64,000 nt of DNA from Microbacterium sp. LWH11-1.2 (GCF_038397745.1 NZ_CP151636.1:3596001-3660000), one strand, 5' to 3'; shown: positions 28,390 through 37,778, counted from the stretch's first letter. Notes: generated by a model not told the origin, from the sequence alone. Program-made: numbers and translations.

Positions 28390-30359
28390 TCGCAGGCGGT
28401 GATCCGCCAGAGGCTCGCTTCTCCCTCACGGGCGACCTCGTCGAAACCGGGCTGCCCCTCGAACCCGGTCATCCCCGGCATCAGGTACTCGCCGGGCCCC
28501 GTGCCGCCGATGCCGAAGTCGAGCACGTACTCGGGGGCGCCGTAGGCGGCGAGGGCCTCGCAGACCGCGGGGTCGTCCCCGGCATCGCGGAGACCGACCG
28601 CGAGCGTGTCCCATGCCTGCGACTGCGGCGGCGACCATGTGCGCGGGATGATGTCGCGGTCCCCGAGCACGTACGCGAATGCGGCGCCGGTCGAGGGGTT
28701 CGCGATGATCACGGCATCCTCGGGGATCAGATCGGGGAGCTCGCGCAGGAGCGCGTACTCGTCGGTCGAGAGGTAGCTGTCCGCGTCCATCGCGTAGCGC
28801 GACTGCTCGTCCGTCTCGGCCGCGACGCGCAGCAGGACGACCGGTGCGATGATCACGCCGATGACGCCCACCACGGCGATGACGGCCATCGAGATGACCG
28901 TCAGCGGAGTGCGGGCGAGCACGCTGACGTCCGACCACCGGCGGGCGACGACGCGGATGACCGTGGCGAGCCCGACGGCTGCGAGCGGCACCACGATCAG
29001 CGGCACGACGGCAGCGAGACGGAAGGAGTCGCCGTACCACGGTCCCGTCAGCACGCGCTTGACCACCGGGAGGTCCGTGGCCACGCTGATCACGTAGAGC
29101 AGCGAGATACCGGCCCAGGCGACGACCAGCCAGCGCAGGCGCGGCGCGCGCACGGCGATCACGAGCCCGACGATGAGCAGCGCGCTCATCCCCCATGCCG
29201 GCGGGAGCAGCGAGTGGCTGTTCAGGATGACATCGACCAGGGCCCCCGGGATCCCCCGGTACGACCGCCAGAGCACGTGCCCGGCGAGGTAGGCCAGCGC
29301 GAGCCAGACCGCCACGACCGCTGCCCATCCGCCGAGGAGCACCACCAGCGATCGGCGACGGAAGACACGGTCGGCCGTGCGATAGCGGCGCAGGACGGTC
29401 CCGGTGAGCCACAGCATCACCAGCACGCCCCAGACGAGGACCGACGACGGCTGCGACAGGGTCGTCGCGGCCACGGCGAGCACGGCGGCGACCGCGATGC
29501 CGATCGCGCGGCGAGCCTTCTCGCCGGGCGCCGCACCCATCCAGATCCGCACGACGTCGATCGTGAGCGCCGCAGCGGCTGGGATCACGGCGAGCGAGAG
29601 CGCGTACGGATAGAGGACTCCCCACTCGAACATCAGCTGCGGGAAGGCGAGCAGGCCCGCCGACAGCGCCGCAGCCAGCGCGGTGACCGCACGGTTGCCG
29701 TTGCTCACCACCCGGGCGAAGAGCGCGATCGCGAGCGGCCACATCACCGCCGCGATCACCAGCGACACCATGTTGGCGGCGACCGGGATCTGGGCGACGT
29801 CGAGCGCGACGAGCGATGTGACGGCGTGCCACGCCGCGGGGTAGAAGGTCGTGCCGCCGATCAGACCGGACACGTCGAGCGAGGACGCGGTCCCCGTCTC
29901 GGATATCCACCGCAGCACGTTCAGGTGGAACACGGCGTCGTTCGTCTGGGAGAGCGCTCCCGGCAAGCCGACGTACGTCATCAGACGGGCGGCGTTGAGG
30001 GCACCTCCGACGACGAGGCCGGCGAACAGCAGCAGGTTCGGCACGCGCGACCGCGGTCGCGGCAGAGACAGTCGACCTCCCGTCGATCCGCGTCCGCGGC
30101 CGACGAGCAGCGAGAGCGCGTACAGCAGCGCGCCGATGACGACGACGCCGACGCCGACGCTCAGATGACCCCAGCGGATGCCGAGGAACGAGTACACGAT
30201 CGCCAGCACGGCCAGCAGGCCGACGGAGATGCCCGGGGCGGCCGCCCACAGGACCAGACCGCGCAGCCGCAGCGCCAGGCCGAGGAGCAGACCGGGGAGG
30301 AACACCACGGCCAGAGCGAGGGCGAAGAGCCCCGTATGCGCCAGCCAGTCGGTGATCAT
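28386..30359 (-). CDS. Large polytopic membrane protein, DUF6541-like
   Basis: 657 residues with about 13 TM segments followed by an extracytoplasmic C-terminal domain of about 130 residues. TYVGLPGALSQTNDAVFHLN and TGTASSLDVSG lie in the first outside loop, which resembles the acidic loop of GT-C glycosyltransferases. A GT-C role using polyprenyl-phosphate sugars, such as the product of the 27324 enzyme, is plausible but unproven. ATG overlaps the ATPase stop (ATGA), placing it in the exporter operon. Confidence 0.75.
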   Translation of the reverse strand: MITDWLAHTGLFALALAVVFLPGLLLGLALRLRGLVLWAAAPGISVGLLAVLAIVYSFLGIRWGHLSVGVGVVVIGALLYALSLLVGRGRGSTGGRLSLPRPRSRVPNLLLFAGLVVGGALNAARLMTYVGLPGALSQTNDAVFHLNVLRWISETGTASSLDVSGLIGGTTFYPAAWHAVTSLVALDVAQIPVAANMVSLVIAAVMWPLAIALFARVVSNGNRAVTALAAALSAGLLAFPQLMFEWGVLYPYALSLAVIPAAAALTIDVVRIWMGAAPGEKARRAIGIAVAAVLAVAATTLSQPSSVLVWGVLVMLWLTGTVLRRYRTADRVFRRRSLVVLLGGWAAVVAVWLALAYLAGHVLWRSYRGIPGALVDVILNSHSLLPPAWGMSALLIVGLVIAVRAPRLRWLVVAWAGISLLYVISVATDLPVVKRVLTGPWYGDSFRLAAVVPLIVVPLAAVGLATVIRVVARRWSDVSVLARTPLTVISMAVIAVVGVIGVIIAPVVLLRVAAETDEQSRYAMDADSYLSTDEYALLRELPDLIPEDAVIIANPSTGAAFAYVLGDRDIIPRTWSPPQSQAWDTLAVGLRDAGDDPAVCEALAAYGAPEYVLDFGIGGTGPGEYLMPGMTGFEGQPGFDEVAREGEASLWRITACD

Positions 30360-31093
30360 TCGTCGACCAGCGCGATCGCGCCCTCGATCTCGCCGTCGTA
30401 GACGACCTCGCCCTTGTTGATCACCACGCCTCTGGTGCAGAGCTCTCGGACCATCTCCATGTCGTGGCTGACCACGACGAGCGTCTTCTTCTGTGCGATC
30501 AGCTCGCCGAACTTCTGGCGGCACTTCTCACGGAAGGGGGCGTCGCCGACCGAGAGGATCTCGTCGACCAGCAGCACGTCGAGCTCCACGTGGATCGCCA
30601 CCGAGAAGGCGAGCCTCATGAACATCCCCGAGGAGTAGTGCTTGACCTCCTGATCGATGAACTGCTCGATCTCGCTGAACGCGACGATCTCGTCGTAGCG
30701 CTCCTCGACCTCCTTGCGTTGCATCCCGAGGATGGCCGCATTGAGGAAGACGTTCTCACGACCGGAGAGCTCCGGGTGGAAGCCTGCCCCGACCTCGATG
30801 AGACCGGCGACCCGACCGCGAGTGAGCACCTCGCCGGCATCGGGCTCCATGACGCCGGAGATCAGCTTCAGGAGCGTCGACTTCCCCGAGCCGTTCAGGC
30901 CGAGGATGGCGACGGACTCTCCCTCGTTGATCACGAGGTCGAGTCCCTTGAGCGCCTCGAAGGTGCTGCTCGTCTTCCGACGACGGATCCAGGCCACGAC
31001 GGTGTCCTTGAAGGAGAGCGCGTGGTTCAGGGTGAAGTTCTTGCGGACACCGTCGACGACGATGCTCGGGCGCGAAGCGGTTGCAGTGCTCAT
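30356..31093 (-). CDS. ABC transporter ATP-binding protein, polysaccharide export (TagH/Wzt-like)
   Basis: 245 residues. Walker A GLNGSGKST (65-73), HYSSGMFMRLAFSVA as the atypical signature of this family, Walker B LLVDEILSVGD and VSHDME. No C-terminal carbohydrate-binding extension, unlike long Wzt proteins, so cargo recognition is probably not on the ATPase. Start at 31093 overlaps the permease stop (ATGA). Forms a complete exporter with the 31090 permease. Confidence 0.93.
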   Translation of the reverse strand: MSTATASRPSIVVDGVRKNFTLNHALSFKDTVVAWIRRRKTSSTFEALKGLDLVINEGESVAILGLNGSGKSTLLKLISGVMEPDAGEVLTRGRVAGLIEVGAGFHPELSGRENVFLNAAILGMQRKEVEERYDEIVAFSEIEQFIDQEVKHYSSGMFMRLAFSVAIHVELDVLLVDEILSVGDAPFREKCRQKFGELIAQKKTLVVVSHDMEMVRELCTRGVVINKGEVVYDGEIEGAIALVDE

Positions 31094-32004
31094 AGGTCCT
31101 GGGCGAACTTTCCCTCGAGACGGCGGAAGACGAGCTGACCGAGCAGCAGAGTGCCGACCGCGATCAGGAACGTCCAGAGCGTGTTCCACGCGAGGTCGGG
31201 CGGGAGTGCCAACGTGGTGTCGGTGACCGGCCGCCAGAAGGCGTAGTGGAACAGCTCGACGCCCTGCGTGATCGGATTCAGCAGGTAGATGTCGACCAGC
31301 CAGTCCGGCCACCCCAGCTTGTCCATCGCCTCCTGCACCATCGTCCAGGCGTACAGCACCGGCGATGCCCAGGTGGCGAGGAGCAGCAGGAGCTCGACGA
31401 TGTTCTCCGCGTCGCGGAACCGCACGTTGAGCGCGCCGAAGAAGAGCCCGATACCGAGCGCGAACAGCGACACGATGATCATCGCGGCCAGTGCGGCGAG
31501 CACGCCGAGGATCGAGACGCTGGGGATCCACCCCATGAACAGGCACACGATGAGCAGCAGGGCGAGCTGCGGGAGGAAGTGGATGAAGGCGACGACCACC
31601 GAGGAGACGGCGAACAGCTGGCGCGGCAGGAACACCTTGCGCACCAGCGGCGCGTTGTTCACGATCGACGTGGTCGCGTTCTTGAACGCCTCGGAGAACA
31701 GGTTGATCACCACGATGCCGGAGAACAGGTACACCGGGTAGTTCGGGATGTCGCGGTTGAGGTTCAGGAAGAGTCCGAGCACCACCCAGAACACGAGGAA
31801 CTGCGCTCCGGGTCGCACATACGACCAGGTCCAGCCCAGCACCGAGTTGCGGTAGCGGGTCGTGACTCCCGTTCGCACCAGCAGGTACAGGAGATAGCGC
31901 CAGCGCACGACATCGATGAGTCCTCGGCTGGTGCCGGGGGTATCGAACTCGGAACGCGGGACGACGGCGAAAAGATCTCGGGTATCTGTCACTGGCCCAC
32001 TCAT
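31090..32004 (-). CDS. ABC-2 type polysaccharide export permease (TagG/Wzm-like)
   Basis: 304 residues, six TM segments. LLVRTGVTTRYRNSVLGWTW is the cytoplasmic block before TM1, and NLNRDIPNYPVYLFSGIVV lies between TM1 and TM2. Different enough from the 267 permease to suggest another cargo. ATG 32004 follows directly on the stop of a nine-residue leaderless mini-ORF (TGA then ATG), which may load ribosomes on this otherwise SD-less start. First gene of a three-gene operon. Confidence 0.92.
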   Translation of the reverse strand: MSGPVTDTRDLFAVVPRSEFDTPGTSRGLIDVVRWRYLLYLLVRTGVTTRYRNSVLGWTWSYVRPGAQFLVFWVVLGLFLNLNRDIPNYPVYLFSGIVVINLFSEAFKNATTSIVNNAPLVRKVFLPRQLFAVSSVVVAFIHFLPQLALLLIVCLFMGWIPSVSILGVLAALAAMIIVSLFALGIGLFFGALNVRFRDAENIVELLLLLATWASPVLYAWTMVQEAMDKLGWPDWLVDIYLLNPITQGVELFHYAFWRPVTDTTLALPPDLAWNTLWTFLIAVGTLLLGQLVFRRLEGKFAQDL

Positions 32005-32034
32005 TCAGCTGCGGTGGCGGTCGCCACGACGCAT
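32005..32034 (-). CDS. Possible 9-codon leader mini-ORF abutting the permease gene
   Basis: MRRGDRHRS then TGA, immediately followed by the permease ATG in the same frame. Its own ATG is 6 nt after TAGGAT, as for leaderless initiation. Very basic and short. Confidence 0.35.
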   Translation of the reverse strand: MRRGDRHRS

Positions 32035-32040
32035 CCCAGT

Positions 32041-32046
32041 ATCCTA
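32041..32046 (-). promoter_or_regulatory. -10 box of leaderless promoter for the exporter operon
   Basis: TAGGAT, 6 nt before the mini-ORF ATG at 32034. Confidence 0.5.
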
Positions 32047-32068
32047 TGGCACCCCTGGAAGCAGGCCG

Positions 32069-32098
32069 AGGACACCCCGAAGGGTGCCCTCGTGTCCT
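32069..32098 (-). terminator. Hairpin downstream of the FG-GAP protein gene
   Basis: AGGACAC pairs with GTGTCCT at the ends, or in the alternative CACCC-TTCG-GGGTG forms a stable tetraloop hairpin. It starts 12 nt after the stop at 32111. No T-tract. Confidence 0.5.
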
Positions 32099-32110
32099 GA
32101 ATCACGCCGG

Positions 32111-34576
32111 TCAGATGATCTGCTTCATGATCTGCCACCCCATGTTGATGCGGGTCGGATCGGCGGTCCAGCCGGCGCGGCCGTTGCCGCGGTAGATGTA
32201 CATGTCGCCGGTCGTCGTGACCGCGAGCACGTCGCTGTTGCCGTCGCCGTTGAAGTCGCCCATGCTGAACACCGAGGCCATCCCGCCCCAGCCCTGTCCG
32301 ATCGAGCGCGCGTTGCCCCAGTTGCCGTCGCCGGTGGTCGAGTAGAGCATCAGCACTCCCCCGGCGGTGCGACCCATCAGGTCGGCCTTGCCGTCGCCGT
32401 CGAAGTCGCCGACGCTGAAGAGATCCGTGAAGCTGGCCCAGCCCTGGCCGATCGTGGTCCCGAGACCGGCACCCCATCCCCCGGCGCCGTTCCCGCGGTA
32501 GAGCCGGAGGTCGCCCCTCGCGTCGACGACGAGCACATCCGGCGTCCGGTTCCCGTCGAAGTCGAGGCCGCCGACGATGCGGAGGAACGAGCCCCAACCG
32601 TTGCCGATGACGATGCGCGGGCCGAAGCCGCCGCCCGCCAGACCGGGGTGCAGATAGAAGATGCCGCCGGCGTCGATCTGACCGAGGTCGCTGAATCCGT
32701 CGCCGTTGAAGTCGCCCATCGGGGTCAGCCTGTCGGTCGCCGCCCAGGTGCTGGCCGGGCGCGCGATGCCGCCCCAGTTGCCGTTCCCGGTCGTGCCGTA
32801 GACGCGCACCTCGCCAGCCGTCGTCATCGCCACGATGTCGCGACCGGCCACGCCGTCGACGTTGCCCACACCGGCCGGGAGGGATCGCGGACCCCAGACC
32901 GCCGAGCCGGACACCGACGCGTTGACGGTCTGCCAGCCCAGGCCGATCGCGATGTCCGCACCGATCGCTCCGCCGCCTGCGCCGCGATAGAGGCGCAGCG
33001 TGCCGGACGAGTTGATCGTGAGGAGGTCGGAGACGCCGTCGCCGTTGAAGTCGCCGGTGTTGAAGATGTCGGTGAAGCCCTGCCACCCGTTCCCGATCTG
33101 CCTCGACGCCTTCCAGCCGCCGCTGCCGTTGCCGGAGTAGAGGTACAGGCGCCCTCCACCGTCTCGAGCGACGAGGTCGGGCCGGCCGTCGCCGTCGAAA
33201 TCGCCGTTGCCGCTGATCAGGTTCATCGCGGACCATCCGGTTCCGACGACGCGTGGGGCGAGGAAGCCCCCGCGGTTGTCGCCCGCCCGGAGCATGAGAC
33301 GGCCGGCGGAGTCCGTCGTGAAGAGATCGGGGACGCCGTCTCCGTCGAAGTCGCCGGCGGGTGTCGCCAGCAGCACTCCGGACCAGTCACCGGCCAGAGT
33401 GGTCGGCGCGGGCATCGTGGTCGTCCCGTTGCTCCGCACGACCTGCGCCGGGCCGGACGTCTTGATCGCGACGAAGTCGCGACGCCCGTCGCCGTCGAGG
33501 TCTCCGACGCCGAAGAACTTCTTGACCCCGGTCATCCCTCCGCCGACCTTGACACGATCGCCCCAGGCGCCGTTCAGGTACGGATAGCCGAAGACGTCCC
33601 CCGCGCCGTCGACGCCGAGCACGAACGAGCTCTGATCGATCGAGGACAGCGTCGGCGTCATCGAGGTCGGGACCTGCGTCGAGCCGAACCAGTCCGTGAA
33701 GTAGTTGTAGAAGTTGCGGTTGCCGTACGCGGAGCACGGGTCGCCGCTGTCGCCGTATCCGGCGTTGAGCGCGTTCTGATTCGGCTGGTACGGCGTGTAG
33801 TAGTAGAGCGCCGACGTGGCCTTGTTCGCGATGTAGACCGGCGAGGAACCGCACCCGGCGTTCGGGTTGTACTGGATGTTCCAGGTCCGGTACGGCGCGT
33901 ACCACTGGAACCACTTGCCCTCCATGTAGATCTGCATCTGCCGCGCGGCACCGTAGATCTGGTGGAAGAAGCCGACGTACTGCGGATCGCACGGCGCGGT
34001 GTCGGGGCAGCCCTGTCCGAGGGCGATGTCGTAGCGCCACGCGCTCGGCCACGAGTGCGTGACGAGGCCCTGCTCCTTCTGGAGCATCACGATCAGCACC
34101 TGCGGGTTGATGTTGCACGACTGCGCCACGCGGTAGATGATGCGCGCCGCGGTCTCGTTCGCGGCCCCCGTGTATCCGTTGCAGTACGCGTCCGCCGGAC
34201 GCGTCACGGACGAGATCGTGAAGTCCTTGAGGCAGACGATCCGTCGGCCGTCCTCGTCCGTGCCGCCCAGGCAGCGGGAGACCTTGCTGTTGAAGAAGGT
34301 CTGGATCTGCGCCTCGGTCATCGAGTTCTTGTTCGTGAACACGGCGTCGCTGATGAGATTGCCCGCGTTGAAGCCGACGAGCGTCGTCTTCGCCAGTCCG
34401 GCGGCGACGGGGTCGGCAGAGGCGTTCGCCGCAGTCGCGACGCTCGACGAGACGGATGCCGTGGCGGCGGTGGCGGGGACCACCGTGCCGACGATCAGGG
34501 CGGAGGCGGCGAGGAAACAGGTGAGGAGTCGGGTGATCCTCAGGGTGTTTCGCGAGCGTGGGGCACGTCGAGACAT
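32111..34576 (-). CDS. Secreted FG-GAP/VCBS-repeat protein
   Basis: 821 residues. Signal peptide (hydrophobic TCFLAASALIVGTVV, likely cut after ATA), then a domain of about 270 residues containing INPQVLIVMLQKEQGLV, which recalls lysozyme-like/glucosaminidase folds but without a catalytic motif I can name. From about residue 335 come nine FG-GAP-type repeats with Ca-binding cores (DLDGDGRRD, DFDGDGVPD, DFNGDGVSD and so on), probably a beta-propeller. Role unknown: surface adhesion or wall enzyme are options. ATG 34576 is taken as the start of the signal peptide. No sortase motif. Confidence 0.8.
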   Translation of the reverse strand: MSRRAPRSRNTLRITRLLTCFLAASALIVGTVVPATAATASVSSSVATAANASADPVAAGLAKTTLVGFNAGNLISDAVFTNKNSMTEAQIQTFFNSKVSRCLGGTDEDGRRIVCLKDFTISSVTRPADAYCNGYTGAANETAARIIYRVAQSCNINPQVLIVMLQKEQGLVTHSWPSAWRYDIALGQGCPDTAPCDPQYVGFFHQIYGAARQMQIYMEGKWFQWYAPYRTWNIQYNPNAGCGSSPVYIANKATSALYYYTPYQPNQNALNAGYGDSGDPCSAYGNRNFYNYFTDWFGSTQVPTSMTPTLSSIDQSSFVLGVDGAGDVFGYPYLNGAWGDRVKVGGGMTGVKKFFGVGDLDGDGRRDFVAIKTSGPAQVVRSNGTTTMPAPTTLAGDWSGVLLATPAGDFDGDGVPDLFTTDSAGRLMLRAGDNRGGFLAPRVVGTGWSAMNLISGNGDFDGDGRPDLVARDGGGRLYLYSGNGSGGWKASRQIGNGWQGFTDIFNTGDFNGDGVSDLLTINSSGTLRLYRGAGGGAIGADIAIGLGWQTVNASVSGSAVWGPRSLPAGVGNVDGVAGRDIVAMTTAGEVRVYGTTGNGNWGGIARPASTWAATDRLTPMGDFNGDGFSDLGQIDAGGIFYLHPGLAGGGFGPRIVIGNGWGSFLRIVGGLDFDGNRTPDVLVVDARGDLRLYRGNGAGGWGAGLGTTIGQGWASFTDLFSVGDFDGDGKADLMGRTAGGVLMLYSTTGDGNWGNARSIGQGWGGMASVFSMGDFNGDGNSDVLAVTTTGDMYIYRGNGRAGWTADPTRINMGWQIMKQII

Positions 34577-34582
34577 GTGACC

Positions 34583-34588
34583 AGTGTG
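34583..34588 (-). promoter_or_regulatory. Weak -10 box for the FG-GAP protein gene
   Basis: CACACT, 6 nt from ATG 34576. It falls within a direct repeat GTGAC-N4-GTGAC (34578-34591), which might be an operator. Confidence 0.25.
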
Positions 34589-34676
34589 ACGGAAGTTACA
34601 GGATGATGCCACTGTTACTGAGAATCCGCTGTATGGATCGCGCGCGTCGCTCGCTGGTGCGAGCCGGCTTCCGCCG

Positions 34677-35750
34677 TCAGAGATCGGCGTGCAGCCCCCA
34701 CACGCGCTCTGCCGAGCCGGCCCACGAGAACGCCCGCGACCTGTCGGCGGCGAGGACCCGCAGGCGGGCCGCTCCCTCGCGGGAGGCCGCAGCGAGTGCG
34801 TCTGCGACGCCGTCCGCCGGCACCAGCAGCCCTCCGTCGGCGATCACGTCGTGGTGCGAGCCGCTGTCGACCGCGACGACGGGGATGCCGAGTGTCATCG
34901 CCTCCACCGCACGCCACGGCCAGCCCGCGACCGGACTCGTGGCGGCGAATGCCGCCGCGCCCGCGAGGACGGCGGCTCGGTCTTCCGGCGACAGCACGCC
35001 GCGCACGTGGGCGCGCCGTTCGGGGAGCCCCGCGGCCGATGCCCGTTCGGCGAGTCGCGGTTCCGCCCCCTCGGGCGCGTCGAGAACCACCGCGTCGAGC
35101 CCCGCAGCGACGGCACCGCGGAATCCCGCCTCGAGTGATGCCGGTGTGCCGGTGAGCACCACGTACTCCCCCGGCATCGACAGCGCGGCGCGACGCGTCT
35201 CGGCGTCACGCGGCGTCACGAACCCCCGCGGCGCGGCGCCGGCGATCACCCGTACGCGACCGCGGAGCTTCGCCACCTCGGACAGGCGCTCCGCCACGGC
35301 GTGCGAGGGCACCACCACGGCGTCCGCATGCTTCACCGCGCGCTTCAGCATGGCGCGCTGCCAGGCCACCGCGCTCTTCGAGAGAAGCTCGGGAGCATCC
35401 CAGGCCTGCAGGTCCCAGACGGTCACCGTGGTCTGATCGTTGTCGTGCACGCGGTCGTGGCGCACGAGCGGTGCCATGAGGCTCGGAGAATGGATCAGGC
35501 CTCCGCCGACGCCGGGCGCGATGCCCAGCTGCCAGGCGGCGGCCAGCTCACGCCGCGCGAGGTTGAGCGTGCGCACGTCGGAGACACCGGTGACGGTGAC
35601 CTCGGCACCGGCGGGAACGATGGCATCGACCGTGCACCCGGTGGGGGCCGTCGCCACGAGACCGATCGCCAGATCCACCGCGGCCGCGGCCTGATCCGCA
35701 TCGACGACGTGCACGAGCTGATCCAGAACAACACGCAGCCGAGCACCCAT
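34677..35750 (-). CDS. Glycosyltransferase family 4 (GT-B)
   Basis: 357 residues. HSPSLMAPLVRH, VTVWDLQAWDAPELL and VVPSHAVAERL in the N-domain; GWPWRAVEAMTLGIPVVAVDSGSH with the E-x7-type donor-site segment in the C-domain. Rich in alanine and arginine like its surroundings. Start ATG 35750 with TAGCCT 6 nt upstream. Divergent from the DUF4012 gene, so both may serve one surface-glycan process. Confidence 0.82.
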   Translation of the reverse strand: MGARLRVVLDQLVHVVDADQAAAAVDLAIGLVATAPTGCTVDAIVPAGAEVTVTGVSDVRTLNLARRELAAAWQLGIAPGVGGGLIHSPSLMAPLVRHDRVHDNDQTTVTVWDLQAWDAPELLSKSAVAWQRAMLKRAVKHADAVVVPSHAVAERLSEVAKLRGRVRVIAGAAPRGFVTPRDAETRRAALSMPGEYVVLTGTPASLEAGFRGAVAAGLDAVVLDAPEGAEPRLAERASAAGLPERRAHVRGVLSPEDRAAVLAGAAAFAATSPVAGWPWRAVEAMTLGIPVVAVDSGSHHDVIADGGLLVPADGVADALAAASREGAARLRVLAADRSRAFSWAGSAERVWGLHADL

Positions 35751-35756
35751 GCGCTC

Positions 35757-35762
35757 AGGCTA
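35757..35762 (-). promoter_or_regulatory. -10 box of leaderless promoter for a GT4 gene
   Basis: TAGCCT, 6-nt gap to ATG 35750. Confidence 0.5.
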
Positions 35763-35859
35763 TCCTCGCGGCACCGCTCTCCCGTGGATCCCACCCCCGT
35801 GCCGTGCGAATATCGGGCTTCCCGAGGCATCCGTCCCCCGGTCCGGCAGCGGTTCGTGC

Positions 35860-35865
35860 TTGAAT
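35860..35865 (+). promoter_or_regulatory. -10 box of leaderless promoter for the DUF4012 gene
   Basis: TTGAAT, 6-nt gap to GTG 35872; this spacing is the reason for choosing that start. Confidence 0.4.
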
Positions 35866-35871
35866 GCTCAC

Positions 35872-37635
35872 GTGAGCGACGGTCGACTTCCCCGGCGGCG
35901 CCGATGGATCGGTTGGACCGTCGGCATCGTCCTGACGCTTCTCGTGCTCGCGATCGGATGGGTCGCCGTCCGCGGCATCGGCGCGGTGAGCGACCTGCAG
36001 CTGGTCGCCAAGGGGGCGTCGCAGCTCAAGGCGGCGATCGCCGAGGGCGACCTCGAGGGGGCGGAGCCCATCGCCGGGAGCATCGCGGGCAACGCCGAAT
36101 CGGCGCGCGATCTCACCTCCGATCCGGTCTGGCAGGCCTTCGGCTACATCCCCTGGCTCGGACCGAACTTCCGCGCCGTGAGCGACGTCGCCGAGATCGC
36201 CGACGATGTGTCGGCGGATGCCCTCGCGCCGCTCCTCGACGTCGCCGCCGGCTTCGATCTGGGGAACCTCGGCTTCGCGGACGGCGCGATCGACCTCGAG
36301 CCCTTCGCCGAGATCGAGAAGCCGCTCGGCACGGCGAGTGCCGCGCTCACCTCCGCGGAGCAGCGCGCCCAGCAGATCGACGCGGATGCGACCCTCCCCC
36401 CGCTCGCCGACGCCGTGCGCGAGCTCCGTGCGTCCGTCACCGAGGCTGCGACCGTGGTCGGGTCGCTCCACGGCGCCGCGGTTCTCCTGCCGACCATGCT
36501 CGGAGGCGACGAGCCGCGCGACTACGTGCTGGCCATGCAGAACAACGCCGAGCTGCGGTCGTCGGGCGGGATCATCGGATCGATCGCCCTGCTGCATGCG
36601 GAGGGCGGCCGGATCACGCTGGGAACCCAGGCGTCCACCAGAGACTTCCCGGGGCTGGACGTCCCGCTGCCGCTCAGCGAGTCGACCGTCGCGCTGTTCG
36701 AGGACCGGCCGGGTCGGTACCTGCAGAACATCACCAGCATCCCCGACTTCGCCGAGGCGGGGGCGACGATCGCCACACGGTGGCAGGGACGCTTCGGCGG
36801 CGAGATCGACGGTGTGATCGCCGTCGACGCCGTCGTGGCCGAGCACCTCATGGAGGCCACCGGAGACCTCAGCTTCGGTCCGTTCACGGCGACTTCCGAG
36901 ACCGTCATCAGCATCCTGCTCTCCGAGATCTATGCCGCCATCCCGGACCCCGCGGCCCAAGACGACGTCTTCGCCCAGGCCGCGAGCGGCCTCTTCGGCG
37001 CTGCGCTCTCCGGAGGCGACACGAAGGCCCTCATCGGCGCGCTGGCCGAGTCGGCGGGCGAGGGCCGCATCCGCATCTGGAGCGCCCATGAGGACGAGGA
37101 GTCCGTGCTCGCGGCTTCCGCCCTGGGCGGGACGATCCCGACGGACAGCGTCGATGCGACGTATGTGGGCGTGCTGATGAACGACACCACCGGCGCCAAG
37201 ATGGACTACTACACGCGGGCGTCGGTCGCCACCGCGATCGGCACGTGCCGGGGCGAGCCGACGACGCAGGTCCGCGTCACGTGGACCAATGAGGCACCCG
37301 CGGATGCCGCGACGTCGCTGCCGCCGTATGTCACGGGCGCCGGGTACTACGGCGTCCCCGCCGGGTCCGTGCGGACGCTCATCGCCGTCTACGGACCGGA
37401 GGGGGCCACGGCCTCGCACATCGACCGCGACGGCTCCGAGGAGGGTGTGCAGACGGCGATGCTCGGAGACCGCTCCGTCGTGCAGCACGAGGTGCTGCTC
37501 GCACCGGGCGAGTCGACCACGATCACCGTGGAATTCCAGGGCGATGGTGCCGGCGAACGCCTCACCGAGGCGCTCGTCACCCCGCTGATCGAGGCTCCGG
37601 AGATCTCGCGCGAAGAACTCCGCTGCGGTTCGTGA
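35872..37635 (+). CDS. DUF4012 domain extracellular membrane-anchored protein
   Basis: 587 residues. One N-terminal TM segment (WTVGIVLTLLVLAIGWVAV, about 15-33) after a basic start, so the rest is outside. The DUF4012 core begins near RDYVLAMQNNAELRSSGGIIGS. DUF4012 proteins are frequent in actinobacterial surface-polysaccharide regions, but no activity is established. Start GTG 35872 is preferred to upstream codons because the TM then lies at the usual place and a -10 box is correctly spaced. Confidence 0.85.
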   Translation: MSDGRLPRRRRWIGWTVGIVLTLLVLAIGWVAVRGIGAVSDLQLVAKGASQLKAAIAEGDLEGAEPIAGSIAGNAESARDLTSDPVWQAFGYIPWLGPNFRAVSDVAEIADDVSADALAPLLDVAAGFDLGNLGFADGAIDLEPFAEIEKPLGTASAALTSAEQRAQQIDADATLPPLADAVRELRASVTEAATVVGSLHGAAVLLPTMLGGDEPRDYVLAMQNNAELRSSGGIIGSIALLHAEGGRITLGTQASTRDFPGLDVPLPLSESTVALFEDRPGRYLQNITSIPDFAEAGATIATRWQGRFGGEIDGVIAVDAVVAEHLMEATGDLSFGPFTATSETVISILLSEIYAAIPDPAAQDDVFAQAASGLFGAALSGGDTKALIGALAESAGEGRIRIWSAHEDEESVLAASALGGTIPTDSVDATYVGVLMNDTTGAKMDYYTRASVATAIGTCRGEPTTQVRVTWTNEAPADAATSLPPYVTGAGYYGVPAGSVRTLIAVYGPEGATASHIDRDGSEEGVQTAMLGDRSVVQHEVLLAPGESTTITVEFQGDGAGERLTEALVTPLIEAPEISREELRCGS

Positions 37636-37649
37636 CTTTCGCCTCCGAA

Positions 37650-37655
37650 TAGGCT
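37650..37655 (+). promoter_or_regulatory. Candidate -10 box for the surface protein gene
   Basis: TAGGCT; would give a leader of about 117 nt containing the 37692 hairpin. No good -35. Confidence 0.35.
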
Positions 37656-37691
37656 ACTGTCGACTCACTGGGGAATATCTGGGCTCTGTCT

Positions 37692-37710
37692 TCCTGCCGT
37701 GGGGGCAGGA
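37692..37710 (+). promoter_or_regulatory. 5' leader hairpin of the surface protein mRNA
   Basis: TCCTGCC pairs with GGCAGGA around a 5-nt loop, 68 nt before the ATG. Could affect mRNA stability or translation. It fits no riboswitch class I know. Confidence 0.35.
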
Positions 37711-37778
37711 TGAGTCCACGCAGTCGAGCGCAGGGGTGTGCTCGGGTGCGATTCCGCGTGAAATTCTGGGGAGAAATC

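Noticed and set aside
28017..30401. A 794-codon plus-strand frame overlapping DUF2304 and the large membrane protein gene
   Set aside because: Crosses the end of one gene and lies antisense to another; low-complexity Arg/Asp/His sequence.
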